NCBI GenBank assembly: GCA_963675425.1
Contig: OY776214.1
Coordinates: forward strand, 744,001-808,000
Reading direction: 5' to 3'
From: Sporobacter sp963675425
GTDB taxonomy: Bacteria > Bacillota > Clostridia > Oscillospirales > Oscillospiraceae
Length of the DNA: 64,000 nt
This document shows, in pieces, positions 1 through 8,800 of this stretch. Under the pieces are notes generated by a model. The model saw only the letters and a list, made by a program, of their open reading frames with translations, was not told where the DNA came from and made no database searches. The position numbers were made by a program, and so were the translations under genes. Numbering within the stretch: the stretch's first letter is position 1; each line of letters opens with the position of its first letter.

Positions 1-1445
1 CGATACGTATCACGCTCCATCCTTCGCCGCAGCTCGGCGATTGTTTCACCTTCTCCGGTTTCTGGAATTACGCGAACATCTTCTTGTTGCACAGTAGCCT
101 GATAACTCTTTCCTTCCTTCAGATTAACCTTTAGCACCAGAGAGCCGTTATCACGAATATCGGTTACCGTCGCCGTACCGGGCCTGTTGATAAATTCTAC
201 TATGTCATTCTTATTTGCTGGCCGTGTTAGCGGTAGTTCGCGGATCATTGCGTTGGTGTAACCCTGCACCTTGGTTCGGATACGAAGATCACCGGCAACA
301 CCATTCACGATTTTTTTGTGTAACGTAGAAAACTCTTTATTCTTCCACACCTCATTCATTGGCGTCCGAAGTGTAGGCATATTTTGAAGCAAAAGGCTGT
401 AGTCAGCGCTGCTCTGTATCAGTGCTTCGGTGTTACTGCGGATAACGGCGGTCATAGCATCCTGCTCGGTCGGAGCGTCGGACCTCAATTCCTCCAGATA
501 ATCACGCATGACATTCATAACGCCGTTGCCCAGGTCGGTAAACAGCTTCTTATGCGCAACATCACGGTTTTGTTGTTTTGTGGCGTTTCCGTTGCCATAC
601 AAATCGCTAATTTCATCTGTCAGCTTTATATATTTGCTTTCCATCAATGCATAATCACGGATAGTCATGATCTTACCTATAAAGGCATTCAGCTGATCTT
701 TGAAATTAGCGGGTAATGTTTGATATCTCAAGCTGCCTTTTCGCGGAATCGCCAGAACAAGGTTAGCAAAGTCCGTTGTAAGCTCGTCCAGCCTAGCCTT
801 GCTGATACGACTTAGGTCAAGCGCCTCCGATAGATTAACCTCGCGGCACATAGCCATAAGTTCCAGCCTCGCTGTACTGATCACTTCTTTTTGGGCGGTT
901 TGCAGCTGTGATATTTCTTCTTGAAAAATTCCACGATTGAACGAGGCGCGGACTCTTTCGGCCAGGATCTCAAATCGCTCTTCCGGAACATGCTCATTTC
1001 GTACCTTGCCGCTATCATCCCAATAGATAATATGGACGTGTGGATGTGTTTTGGAATGATGCATGGAGGCTAGCCAGCAAAAGTCCTTTTGCTCGATTTC
1101 CATCTCCTTTGCAATCGTATTGATGCGCTCGTTAACCAGCTTTTCCCACGAGCTGCGTTCATAGAGGTCATATTTCTGAGCGGTATCCTTATCCACGGAT
1201 ATAATGGCGCGGTACAGCGTATGTTTTCCGGAAGCGATACCTACTTCCTTTTTTGCATATTCCAAGCTGTCAATCTTGGAGGGCATACGATGATGAAGAC
1301 GGCCCCATAATCCAAAGTTACACCCAGGATTCGGAATACTGCCTTTACGAGTGGCTATGTAGTTTAAATGCTTCTGATTGCGAACGGCGACACCGGGAAG
1401 GTTAATGGATTTGTACCACTGTTTGAATACAACGCCCTGTGCCAT
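1..1445 (-). CDS. MobP3-like relaxase (partial, C-terminus beyond the left edge)
   Basis: Conjugative relaxase that would nick the element at oriT and pilot the single strand. I translated the minus strand from ATG at 1445; the frame stays open to base 1, giving about 481 residues with no stop. The N-terminal domain carries HLNYIATR at residues 26-33, where Tyr29 is a candidate nicking tyrosine, and the metal-binding HPHVH motif at residues 134-138, followed by IIYWDD. This arrangement is typical of MOB_P relaxases of clostridial conjugative elements. The rest is a charged alpha-helical tail. The start codon overlaps the stop of the upstream gene in the sequence TGATG, so translation is probably coupled. 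Family membership is judged from motifs only; the missing C-terminus prevents a length comparison. Confidence 0.85.
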   Translation of the reverse strand, partial: MAQGVVFKQWYKSINLPGVAVRNQKHLNYIATRKGSIPNPGCNFGLWGRLHHRMPSKIDSLEYAKKEVGIASGKHTLYRAIISVDKDTAQKYDLYERSSWEKLVNERINTIAKEMEIEQKDFCWLASMHHSKTHPHVHIIYWDDSGKVRNEHVPEERFEILAERVRASFNRGIFQEEISQLQTAQKEVISTARLELMAMCREVNLSEALDLSRISKARLDELTTDFANLVLAIPRKGSLRYQTLPANFKDQLNAFIGKIMTIRDYALMESKYIKLTDEISDLYGNGNATKQQNRDVAHKKLFTDLGNGVMNVMRDYLEELRSDAPTEQDAMTAVIRSNTEALIQSSADYSLLLQNMPTLRTPMNEVWKNKEFSTLHKKIVNGVAGDLRIRTKVQGYTNAMIRELPLTRPANKNDIVEFINRPGTATVTDIRDNGSLVLKVNLKEGKSYQATVQQEDVRVIPETGEGETIAELRRRMERDTY

Positions 1446-1828
1446 CAGTCAGACCGTTTTAAACAGGCATCACATATGTATTTGTCTGTTCGATTGCCGA
1501 CTACATGCAGGTTTACTGCGCTGCCACAGATAAGGCAGCTGGAATATACGGGTGTGATCAAAATAGTTCCGTTATTATTGTAGGTCAGGGTAACGGCCTT
1601 CGCGATATTGAGCTTATTGGATAGGTCGCGGGGTAGCGTCAGGCGGTCGCTTGTACCGAACCGGCCCTGGATGCATTCGGGACGCTTAGCAATCTCTTCA
1701 TCATAGCGCTGAATCAGCAATCCATTATCGCATTCGGAAAATAGCACATTGTCTGTCAGTAATCCGCCACGCTTATTTTTCGGCAATTTTAACCGCCGAT
1801 GCTTGTCCAGTATTTTTTGTTCATCCAT
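1445..1828 (-). CDS. Small Zn-finger/AbrB-like protein of the conjugation module
   Basis: A 127-aa protein lying directly upstream of the relaxase and sharing the A of TGATG with it. The middle (RFGTSDRLTLPRDLSNKL, about residues 55-73) resembles the swapped-hairpin AbrB/SpoVT pattern. The C-terminus has two CxxC pairs (CLIC and CDAC, about residues 98-122), suggesting a zinc ribbon. The start ATG at 1828 has an AAAGGA-type ribosome site. I do not know a named function. Its position between a MobC-like protein and the relaxase suggests a relaxosome accessory or local regulator, which is inference. Confidence 0.7.
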   Translation of the reverse strand: MDEQKILDKHRRLKLPKNKRGGLLTDNVLFSECDNGLLIQRYDEEIAKRPECIQGRFGTSDRLTLPRDLSNKLNIAKAVTLTYNNNGTILITPVYSSCLICGSAVNLHVVGNRTDKYICDACLKRSD

Positions 1829-1952
1829 TATTACACATCATTCCTTTCATAATAATTGGGGCTATGCTGTAGCCAGCAGCTTTGCCCAACGCTGTTTGTA
1901 TTCTGCCGGCGGAACCTTGCTCTGGAATTACAGTTACTATTTTGTAGGGCAT
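1821..1952 (-). CDS. Possible 43-aa coupled small protein
   Basis: Open frame of 43 codons beginning MPYKIVTVIPEQG. Its ATG at 1952 overlaps the stop of the MobC-like gene (TGATG), and its own stop overlaps the first codons of the next gene at 1828. Start-stop overlap on both sides fits a translated link in the operon, since without it there would be an odd 120-base gap inside a tightly packed cluster. There is no recognisable domain. It could alternatively be non-coding spacer that happens to be open. Confidence 0.45.
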   Translation of the reverse strand: MPYKIVTVIPEQGSAGRIQTALGKAAGYSIAPIIMKGMMCNNG

Positions 1953-2428
1953 CAATCACCCCTCATGTTCTCAGCACCAGCGCGGATGAATTCATCAAGA
2001 TCGCGGTCTTTTTTTAGCTTCAAAAACTCAATGCCGAGTCGACGAGCATTTTCAGCGGCCTCGTCCACGAGCAGTCTTTCAGAGGGCGGGAGCATGAGCC
2101 GCCCAACATAGACCAATAGAAAGAACGACGCAGCATCGATGTTAGCCGCTTTTGCGGAGATCGAAGCTAGGCGTTCAACGTGGGGTTTCATGACCTCCTG
2201 CACAACGTCTCTAATGAGTTCCCGTAACCGTTCATCGTCAGGACGATAGCCACTATTTTTTAGACCAATTCGGGTTAATCGTCGAATCACCTCGCTTTTG
2301 GTTCGCTTCTCCTCAATAGCAATACGACAAAAGGTATCATAATCATCCTTATCAAAACGAACCGTAACATGTTCTGAACGATCAGACTTATTAGTATTCT
2401 TCACTTGATCACTCCTTGTCGCCGACAT
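1952..2428 (-). CDS. MobC-like ribbon-helix-helix relaxosome accessory protein
   Basis: About 158 aa from the ATG at 2428, chosen over the longer reading from 2482 because GGAGG lies 8 bases upstream and the extra N-terminal residues run through the inverted-repeat region. The N-terminal part (EHVTVRFDKDDYDTFCRIA, then KSEVIRRLTRIGL) is a ribbon-helix-helix DNA-binding fold like MobC/CopG proteins, and the rest is helical. MobC-type proteins bind oriT and help the relaxase open DNA. The gene sits between a hairpin-rich intergenic region and the relaxase, which fits that role. The specific family name is tentative. Confidence 0.7.
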   Translation of the reverse strand: MSATRSDQVKNTNKSDRSEHVTVRFDKDDYDTFCRIAIEEKRTKSEVIRRLTRIGLKNSGYRPDDERLRELIRDVVQEVMKPHVERLASISAKAANIDAASFFLLVYVGRLMLPPSERLLVDEAAENARRLGIEFLKLKKDRDLDEFIRAGAENMRGD

Positions 2429-2891
2429 ATTAAATCCTCCCGGAAGTGCTACACATGTAGCACAAATAATTGTGTGTAACACAGTGAAAAGCTTTGCTTT
2501 TCAGCGGTTTCAGGGCGTGTGTAGCACGCCTTATCCTGCCATGACAAAAACGCTATCGCGTTTTCGTCGTGGTCGCCCCTTCGGCGCGCGTATCCCCGCC
2601 CAAAGGCGGGTTTTTACAATAGGAAAAAAGAACAATACCGTATTTAGAATCCGTCCAATTCTTCCATTGCGATATTTTCCGTTCATTCCACCGCGGTCCT
2701 TCGCTATCTCTTCGAATATCTTTATATAGAAAGAGAGAAAGTCGGAAGGTTAGGGGGAGTGAATCGGGCTGTGGTAAACGTGAGGCGTTTTCCATGGCCC
2801 GAGAGAGGGGGGAAGGAAGGTGACTTTCTCCTTGAGCCGTCCGTTAGGCGGCGCTCTTTGACTTCCTTCCCCCTTCTCGTTCTTCCATCCT
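2429..2891. other. Hairpin-rich intergenic region, candidate oriT
   Basis: A 463-base gene-free stretch upstream of the MobC-like gene containing a run of inverted repeats: GTGCTAC/GTAGCAC (2446-2463), GAAAAGC/GCTTTTC (2486-2502), GGCGTG/CACGCC (2514-2530), AAAACGC/GCGTTTT (2547-2564) and CCCGCC/GGCGGG followed by TTTTT (2595-2615). oriT sites of mobilisable elements typically lie beside mobC/relaxase genes and contain such arms. The last hairpin also looks like a plus-strand intrinsic terminator. The nick site cannot be placed from sequence alone. Confidence 0.5.
2808..2873. repeat. 12-bp perfect inverted repeat with 42-base spacer
   Basis: GGGGGAAGGAAG at 2808-2819 is matched exactly by CTTCCTTCCCCC at 2862-2873. 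The spacer contains a smaller GCCG/CGGC pair, so the whole can fold into a nested cruciform. It lies just beyond the stop of the TOPRIM gene and before the oriT-like repeats. It may belong to the transfer or single-strand replication origin, or may terminate the upstream operon. Confidence 0.55.
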
Positions 2892-4013
2892 TTAAGGCGT
2901 CTGCGACTGCGGGGGTGCGGGGGATAGCCACCCACCCTTTAAGCCTGCTTTGACATAAGATAGGCGCTCAATCATCAAGCATAGATATTCGTTCCAATCC
3001 TTACCGCATGGTGGGATCTCGCTTGAAATGTTATACCCGTTTTCGGCGGTATATCCGGCTTCGGCCAGCTCCTTCATGATACCAATGGCCGCTTTCTTGC
3101 CGCCCTCATCGTTGTCTGTTGCCAGGGCAATGCTATTTACAGTCGGATGTGATTGCAGATATGAAAGCAACGGGATAGCTGAGACACCATCAAGACTGAT
3201 ACGATCAGCTGTCTTATAATCATCGCCAATGCGCTTATATACGGAGGCGTGAGAGATGGCGTCAATTGCGGCTTCGAATGCGAAAACCCTTGAAACTTTT
3301 ATTCTGCCGGGAACGATAAAATAATAGTTAAAATCACTGCCTGGAATATCATTCTTAAACGACGATTTTGAATTAAGGCCACGCTGAAAAGCATGACGAG
3401 GTACACCCTGATCATCCAGGCCAAGGAAAACAGCGTTGTGGTTGTACTTAATCTCTCCAGTCCCTTTGTCAATGTAACGTACACAGCTTTCATACACCCT
3501 TTTTTGCTTAACTAACTCAGACACGATCTCACCATCGAGCTGTCTGAATCTACATAGGTATGCAAAAAGCCGCTTGAAGTTGTCGGATTTCTCCGGCAGT
3601 TCAAACGGCTGCGACAATGGGACATCATCTGGTTTTTGGTAAGGCTTATGGCGGTCATTAAGCTTGGAAATATACCTTTGAAAGTCTTTATCATCACGGA
3701 ATACGTCACGGGGACGAGGTCGCTCCTGAACAAGCGGTTCATCATTTAAAATTAGTACGGCCTCAACCAAAGACCTATTTTCATAATGAACAACAAATTC
3801 TATTGCGCCTCCTTTGAGGTTTTCACTGTTCCAAAACCATTTACCGTCCGGGGTAAACACCATGCTGTGGTGATCACAGAGCCGATAGTAATTCCCTTCA
3901 CGAACAAGGTCGTATCCGGACATCTGCGCGTACACAAGGGCGCTGGTTTCCTCACGGGCGTATTTGTATTGCTTATCGGTAAACGTAAGCTTTCCTGATC
4001 TGGTTACCGGCAT
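2892..4013 (-). CDS. DUF3991/TOPRIM primase-like protein
   Basis: About 373 aa. The N-terminal half has a CHC2-like zinc-finger region reduced to CDHHS around residue 47, with the DGKWFWNSENLKGGAIEF pattern seen in element-borne primases. The C-terminal half carries a TOPRIM fold with FEAAIDAIS and ATDNDEGG as the acidic metal-binding motifs. Such proteins prime complementary-strand synthesis during transfer. I chose ATG 4013 rather than the upstream TTG at 4019 because GGTGAGGA precedes it at normal spacing. It starts 2 bases after the stop of the upstream gene, in the same operon. Confidence 0.8.
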   Translation of the reverse strand: MPVTRSGKLTFTDKQYKYAREETSALVYAQMSGYDLVREGNYYRLCDHHSMVFTPDGKWFWNSENLKGGAIEFVVHYENRSLVEAVLILNDEPLVQERPRPRDVFRDDKDFQRYISKLNDRHKPYQKPDDVPLSQPFELPEKSDNFKRLFAYLCRFRQLDGEIVSELVKQKRVYESCVRYIDKGTGEIKYNHNAVFLGLDDQGVPRHAFQRGLNSKSSFKNDIPGSDFNYYFIVPGRIKVSRVFAFEAAIDAISHASVYKRIGDDYKTADRISLDGVSAIPLLSYLQSHPTVNSIALATDNDEGGKKAAIGIMKELAEAGYTAENGYNISSEIPPCGKDWNEYLCLMIERLSYVKAGLKGGWLSPAPPQSQTP

Positions 4014-4015
4014 GG

Positions 4016-5830
4016 TCAATCCTCACCCCCATATTCATATTCCACTTCCTCTACAATATCCTGCCGATCAATTTCCGTGGCCTGTTTTGCCGCCATCGTT
4101 TCTTTGTACTCAGATTCAGTTATTTCACTTGAATTGTGAGGAACATCATAACATTCGGCTTCTCGGCACGCCTTTATGTAATCGCTCTTGTTTAAGAATA
4201 CTTCTGTATCATGTTCATTCAAATATTCAATTTTACCAAAGAAGGGACGATCCGCAATATTGCGATATGCTTCATATTCAGGCTGAGTTATTTCTTTTAT
4301 AACGCCATCGTTGAGATGTTTTTCGATAAACTGAAGGTTGCTGCTCTCGTCATGTCGGATTCTTACACCGGTGAAATCACGCGGATCTCCGAAAGAGTCC
4401 AACGAAAAAGACGAAATGTTCAAAGCATATCCTTTGAGAATTAGGAATTCATCCTTATGCGGTCGCGGAACGCCCAGCGTTGATTCAAACGATGCTACTC
4501 CCGGATGCTCATCATACATAGGCTCCATTTTATAAGTCTTGAGTTCAGGTATGTCTTCTTTGATGATAAAATAGCGTTCCATGACTATCATAGGTTTTTC
4601 TGATACAGAATCATTATTTGATGCCACAATATCAGCCCCTTCGTTTATCTCTTCATGTTCTAATATTTTCTTTGCAATATTCCGCATGCCATTCCAGTAA
4701 TTGTTGTCCTGCTGATCTACGAACGCGGTTTCGGCTTCGGTTAATTCCTCCCGCCATTCCTGCGTCTCAGGATCATTACTTTCCGTCCAAAACAACTCCA
4801 TCAGTTCGGCTTCGCGTTCCGGTGAGATAATTGCCTGCCGACCAGACTCATCAGAAGGGCTCATGTCAGACGAAAGTCCATCAAAGTATTCCTGCAGGTC
4901 ATAAAATCCGTTGACAACCTCACCCAAAACAAGCTCTCCACGCTGATCTATAATCACACTATCCGCAAGGTCGCCCCATTCCTCATGTTCCATAAGGAAA
5001 TACTGTTGGCCTGCAATTATTGTGCTGTCGATGCAGTACCATGTGCCGTCGTGACCGGCGACAGTGACGTGTTCACTTTGCCTTGTGATTGTTTGTGGCC
5101 TCCACTTGCTTAAAGGCTGCTGTGTGGTTTCTTGCACCATCTGATCGATTATCCCGGCTTTAACTGTGGCCTCTTTCCATTCATCCTCGAAACCTTCACG
5201 CGACTTTGTCATGGCATAATTCTCAGAATACGCCAAAACGTTGTTCCAGGCTTGATTCTGCAATTCATTCAAAACATCATCCCGTGTTATCTCCGGCTTC
5301 TCATCCATCACAGTTGTTTCACCATGTATCACGCTTACTAAATTAGTCGCGAGATCTTCCGGAGATTTGTCGCAGCGGATACGGTCATACTCCCAGGTGC
5401 CTCTCGTATGATTAATACCGTTCAAGAGCTTTATCCCCTGCCCAGGCGGGTGCCATAGGGTCAGGTTCTGCGTGTAATCGTCGAGAAGGAAGTCGGTGTC
5501 CCTGACGCCGCCACGAATATAATCCTTTTTATCAGCGCCACAGGGCGGAAATATACGGTGCGCGCTATCTACCTCCGGCAAGTACCGATCCAGCCATTCA
5601 TTTTTTTCATCCTGAGCGTAAGCGCTGTCGGTGAGTACCGCAGATAATATGTATACCTCAATCTCCGGACGAGTAGTAATAATGCTTTTTACAGCCTGAA
5701 CAACATTATCCTGCGGTTCAAGATTTGAAAAATAGCCAGGTTGATAAAGCGTCTCCAGTGTGTCGACCGGATTAAATACGGCCAGCGTTCCATCCATATC
5801 AACAAATAAACGTGCCGGTGAATTTGCCAT
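4016..5830 (-). CDS. HAD 5'-nucleotidase domain fused to large-polyvalent-protein domains
   Basis: A 604-aa protein. Residues 1-170 form a HAD/5'(3')-deoxyribonucleotidase-like domain: the catalytic motif DMDGTLAVF lies near residue 11, ILSA gives motif II, and DTDFLLDDY the C-terminal acidic motif. The rest resembles the polyvalent-protein-associated segments of conjugative elements, including a WYCIDSTIIAGQQYFLM stretch and a C-terminal section beginning MERYFIIKEDIPEL. GGAGG precedes ATG 5830, and the gene starts just after the stop of the helicase gene. It may dephosphorylate nucleotides or act in the recipient after transfer; the substrate is unknown. Confidence 0.75.
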   Translation of the reverse strand: MANSPARLFVDMDGTLAVFNPVDTLETLYQPGYFSNLEPQDNVVQAVKSIITTRPEIEVYILSAVLTDSAYAQDEKNEWLDRYLPEVDSAHRIFPPCGADKKDYIRGGVRDTDFLLDDYTQNLTLWHPPGQGIKLLNGINHTRGTWEYDRIRCDKSPEDLATNLVSVIHGETTVMDEKPEITRDDVLNELQNQAWNNVLAYSENYAMTKSREGFEDEWKEATVKAGIIDQMVQETTQQPLSKWRPQTITRQSEHVTVAGHDGTWYCIDSTIIAGQQYFLMEHEEWGDLADSVIIDQRGELVLGEVVNGFYDLQEYFDGLSSDMSPSDESGRQAIISPEREAELMELFWTESNDPETQEWREELTEAETAFVDQQDNNYWNGMRNIAKKILEHEEINEGADIVASNNDSVSEKPMIVMERYFIIKEDIPELKTYKMEPMYDEHPGVASFESTLGVPRPHKDEFLILKGYALNISSFSLDSFGDPRDFTGVRIRHDESSNLQFIEKHLNDGVIKEITQPEYEAYRNIADRPFFGKIEYLNEHDTEVFLNKSDYIKACREAECYDVPHNSSEITESEYKETMAAKQATEIDRQDIVEEVEYEYGGED

Positions 5831-5835
5831 GATTA

Positions 5836-8800
5836 TTACGCCTCCATTTCTAAATCATTTTCAAGTTCTCGCTTCTGGTGGTTTTTATACAGCAATACGT
5901 TCAATTCATTGAGCCGTGCTGTCTTTTCTTGTAACTCCTGCTCCTGGGGAAAGGGTACGCCGAGAGAAGCCTTAGAGGTCTCCAGTTGATTTTTCAAGTT
6001 CTTCAGCTCGTCCTCATTTCTCTCAAGAGATTCAGGAAGTTTGTTAATAAGGTTGTTCAGTCGGGCGACGTTGCCTTTTGCATCGCTACCCAAAGAGAAA
6101 GAATAAACCCCTTTGCCAATGGCTTTTACACGGATATCGTGGTTAATTTCATCGACAGATAACTCAAGCGCAAACCCCCTATAGCTTCCAATCGGCCTTG
6201 TCTCTTTAGGCTCAACGAGTTTAGAGAGCACCTGTACGGTTTCCATGGCCAGGGCTTTGTCTGTGTACACTTTGCCCTCTAACTCAATTAAAAACGCGCT
6301 GTCGGCTGTTTGTGCCGCCAGCGCGTTATCAGCGCTTAAATATTGTATTGCCTGCTCGGCCTGCTGTATTTTAGCCGGTAATGTTTTTAATACTCGCTCC
6401 TCCAGTTGCCCTTGCTCATTTCTGTGGTTCGTCCTTAGTGCATTAAGCACGACGATTTCGTTATCAAGATTCATTTTTTCATTTATGTACGGATCTCCAG
6501 TTGCCAGCTCCTTGAGTTTCGAAAAGGAAAGCGCTGTACTGTCAACGTCCTCACAATTACGCAGTGGCGATTTACCTGTCATTATTTGCCCAATAAATTT
6601 TTGCTTTATTTCAATTGTCTGCCAGTTGTATGCGTCGAAGGTATCCTTTGTAACGTACCTGTATATATCGACAACTGGATTCGTATTACCCTGCCGAATG
6701 GCGCGCCCTTCTCGTTGTTCAACATCTCGCGGTCTCCAAGGCACGTCCAGTTCATGAAGTGCGCGTAGAAGTTTCTGTACATTTGTTCCGGCACCCATTT
6801 TTGCAGTGGAGCCCAATAGAATACGTACGCTGCCGGTTCGCACCCTTGAAAATAGCGCTGCCTTTTTCACTTGTGTTTTAGCATCGTGTATAAATGCAAT
6901 TTCTTCATCAGGGATACCTCTAGCAATCAGCTTTGAATGTATATCTTCATATATATTTTGGAATTTCGCCATTACAGCCACATCTTCGACCATTTCCATC
7001 TTGATTTTACCCGGTGTGGAGATATCACAGAACACTAATTGTGTACTGCGATCAGTTGCCGTGTCCTGCCAGATGCGGAATATGTTCTCTACACACCGGT
7101 TGACCTTTGTATCCGGCTCGTCCGGATACGTTGGGTCAAACAGTCGTTGATCAAGTGCCATGTTTCTACCGTCGTTCGTAATTGTCAGCATATTGTCTTG
7201 AGACGGATCAACGCCACCATCACGAACGACTACGGCCCGTTTAACCAGCTCTTTCAGTATGCCTCGCTGTATCTCTGTTGGGTCCACAACCTCCGTGTGA
7301 TATTCCGCATGCGGTACAGGAAGCTTTAGCATGTCAGCGGTCTGAATGTCTGCCGCCTCGCGCCACATATTCATAAGCTCCGGTAAATTGTAAAAACGGG
7401 CAAATCGACTTTTCATACGGTACGTCGTTCCTTCGGGGGCCAGTTCCATGCTGGTGACCACTTCACCAAAGGTCGACGCCCATGCGTCAAACGAGGTTAG
7501 CTGCATACGCTCCAGCATTCGGTACTGCAGGTATCGCATCATGGTATATAGCTCGCATATGGAATTGCTTACAGGTGTTCCTGTGGCGAAAACTACACCT
7601 TTACCGTCAGTCAGTTCATCAAGATACTGGCATTTGTTAAACATGTCTGTGGATTTCTGAGCAGCGGTTTGAGAGATACCCACCACATTGCGCATCTTTG
7701 AAAATAGAAATAGATTTTTGTATCCGTCAGCTTCGTCAATCAAGAGCTTATCCACGCCCAGCTCCTCAAAGGTGACAACACCGTCCTTCTTTTCGTTGGC
7801 GGACAACTTCTCCAGCTTGTTTTCAAGCTGCTTGCGCAGACTTTCCATCTGCTTGATAGTAAAGCGTTCACCGTTTTCCTCCTTGACCTGTTCAATGCCG
7901 AGAGAGATCTCATCAATCTGGCGGTTCAGCTGCGCTTCCTGCCGTTCTGCCGAGATTGGGATGCGTTCAAATTGGCTGTGGCCGATGATAACGGCATCGT
8001 AATCACCGGTGGCAATTCTGGCGCAGAATTTCTTTCGATTGGCTGTTTGAAAATCTTTCTCTGTGGTCATCAGTAATTTAGCTGATGGATAGAGCCTTAA
8101 AAATTCACCGCACCAATCCTGGATCAGATGATTCGGAACAACAAAAATGGACTTGTTACACAGTCCCAGGCGTTTACTCTCCATGGCAATAGCAGCCATC
8201 GTGTAGGTCTTGCCAGCACCGACACAATGGGCCAGCAGCGCGTTCCCTCCGTATAGTGCGCGGGCTACGGCGTCGAGCTGATGTTTACGCAACTTAATTT
8301 CCGGATTCATGCCAACAAATCGGATGTGACTTCCATCGTAATGCCGAGGAGCAATAGCGTTAAAAGTGTCGTTGTATTTCCTTACGAGAATTTCACGGCG
8401 TTCAATATCTCGGAATATCCAGTCCTTGAAAGCAGACTTGATGAGATCCTGCTTCTGCTGTGCTAGCACAGTTTCTTTACCGTTGAGAACCCGCGTTTCT
8501 CCACCGTCCGCATTTTCGATCGTATCATAGACTTTACTGCTCCGAAGGTTCAGGGCATCCTGAAGAAGCTCATAGCCATTCTTTCTCTTTGTTCCGTATG
8601 TAATATATGCGGCAGTTCCTGATGGATCATATCTTATCCCCTCGATATGCCAAGAGTCCGTATGGGGAGAATATTTAACGTCCATATTCTGCTGTTTACG
8701 TGATGAGATATCGAAAAGTTCAAGCATAAACTGTTTGATATATTTCGGTTCAATCCATGTGGCACCGAGCCGTACATCGATCTCATTGAATTTCAGGTCT

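Noticed and set aside
2472..2953. Several open frames of 60-85 codons on both strands
   Set aside because: They lie in the hairpin-rich candidate oriT, overlap each other, lack ribosome sites and have biased composition from the repeats.
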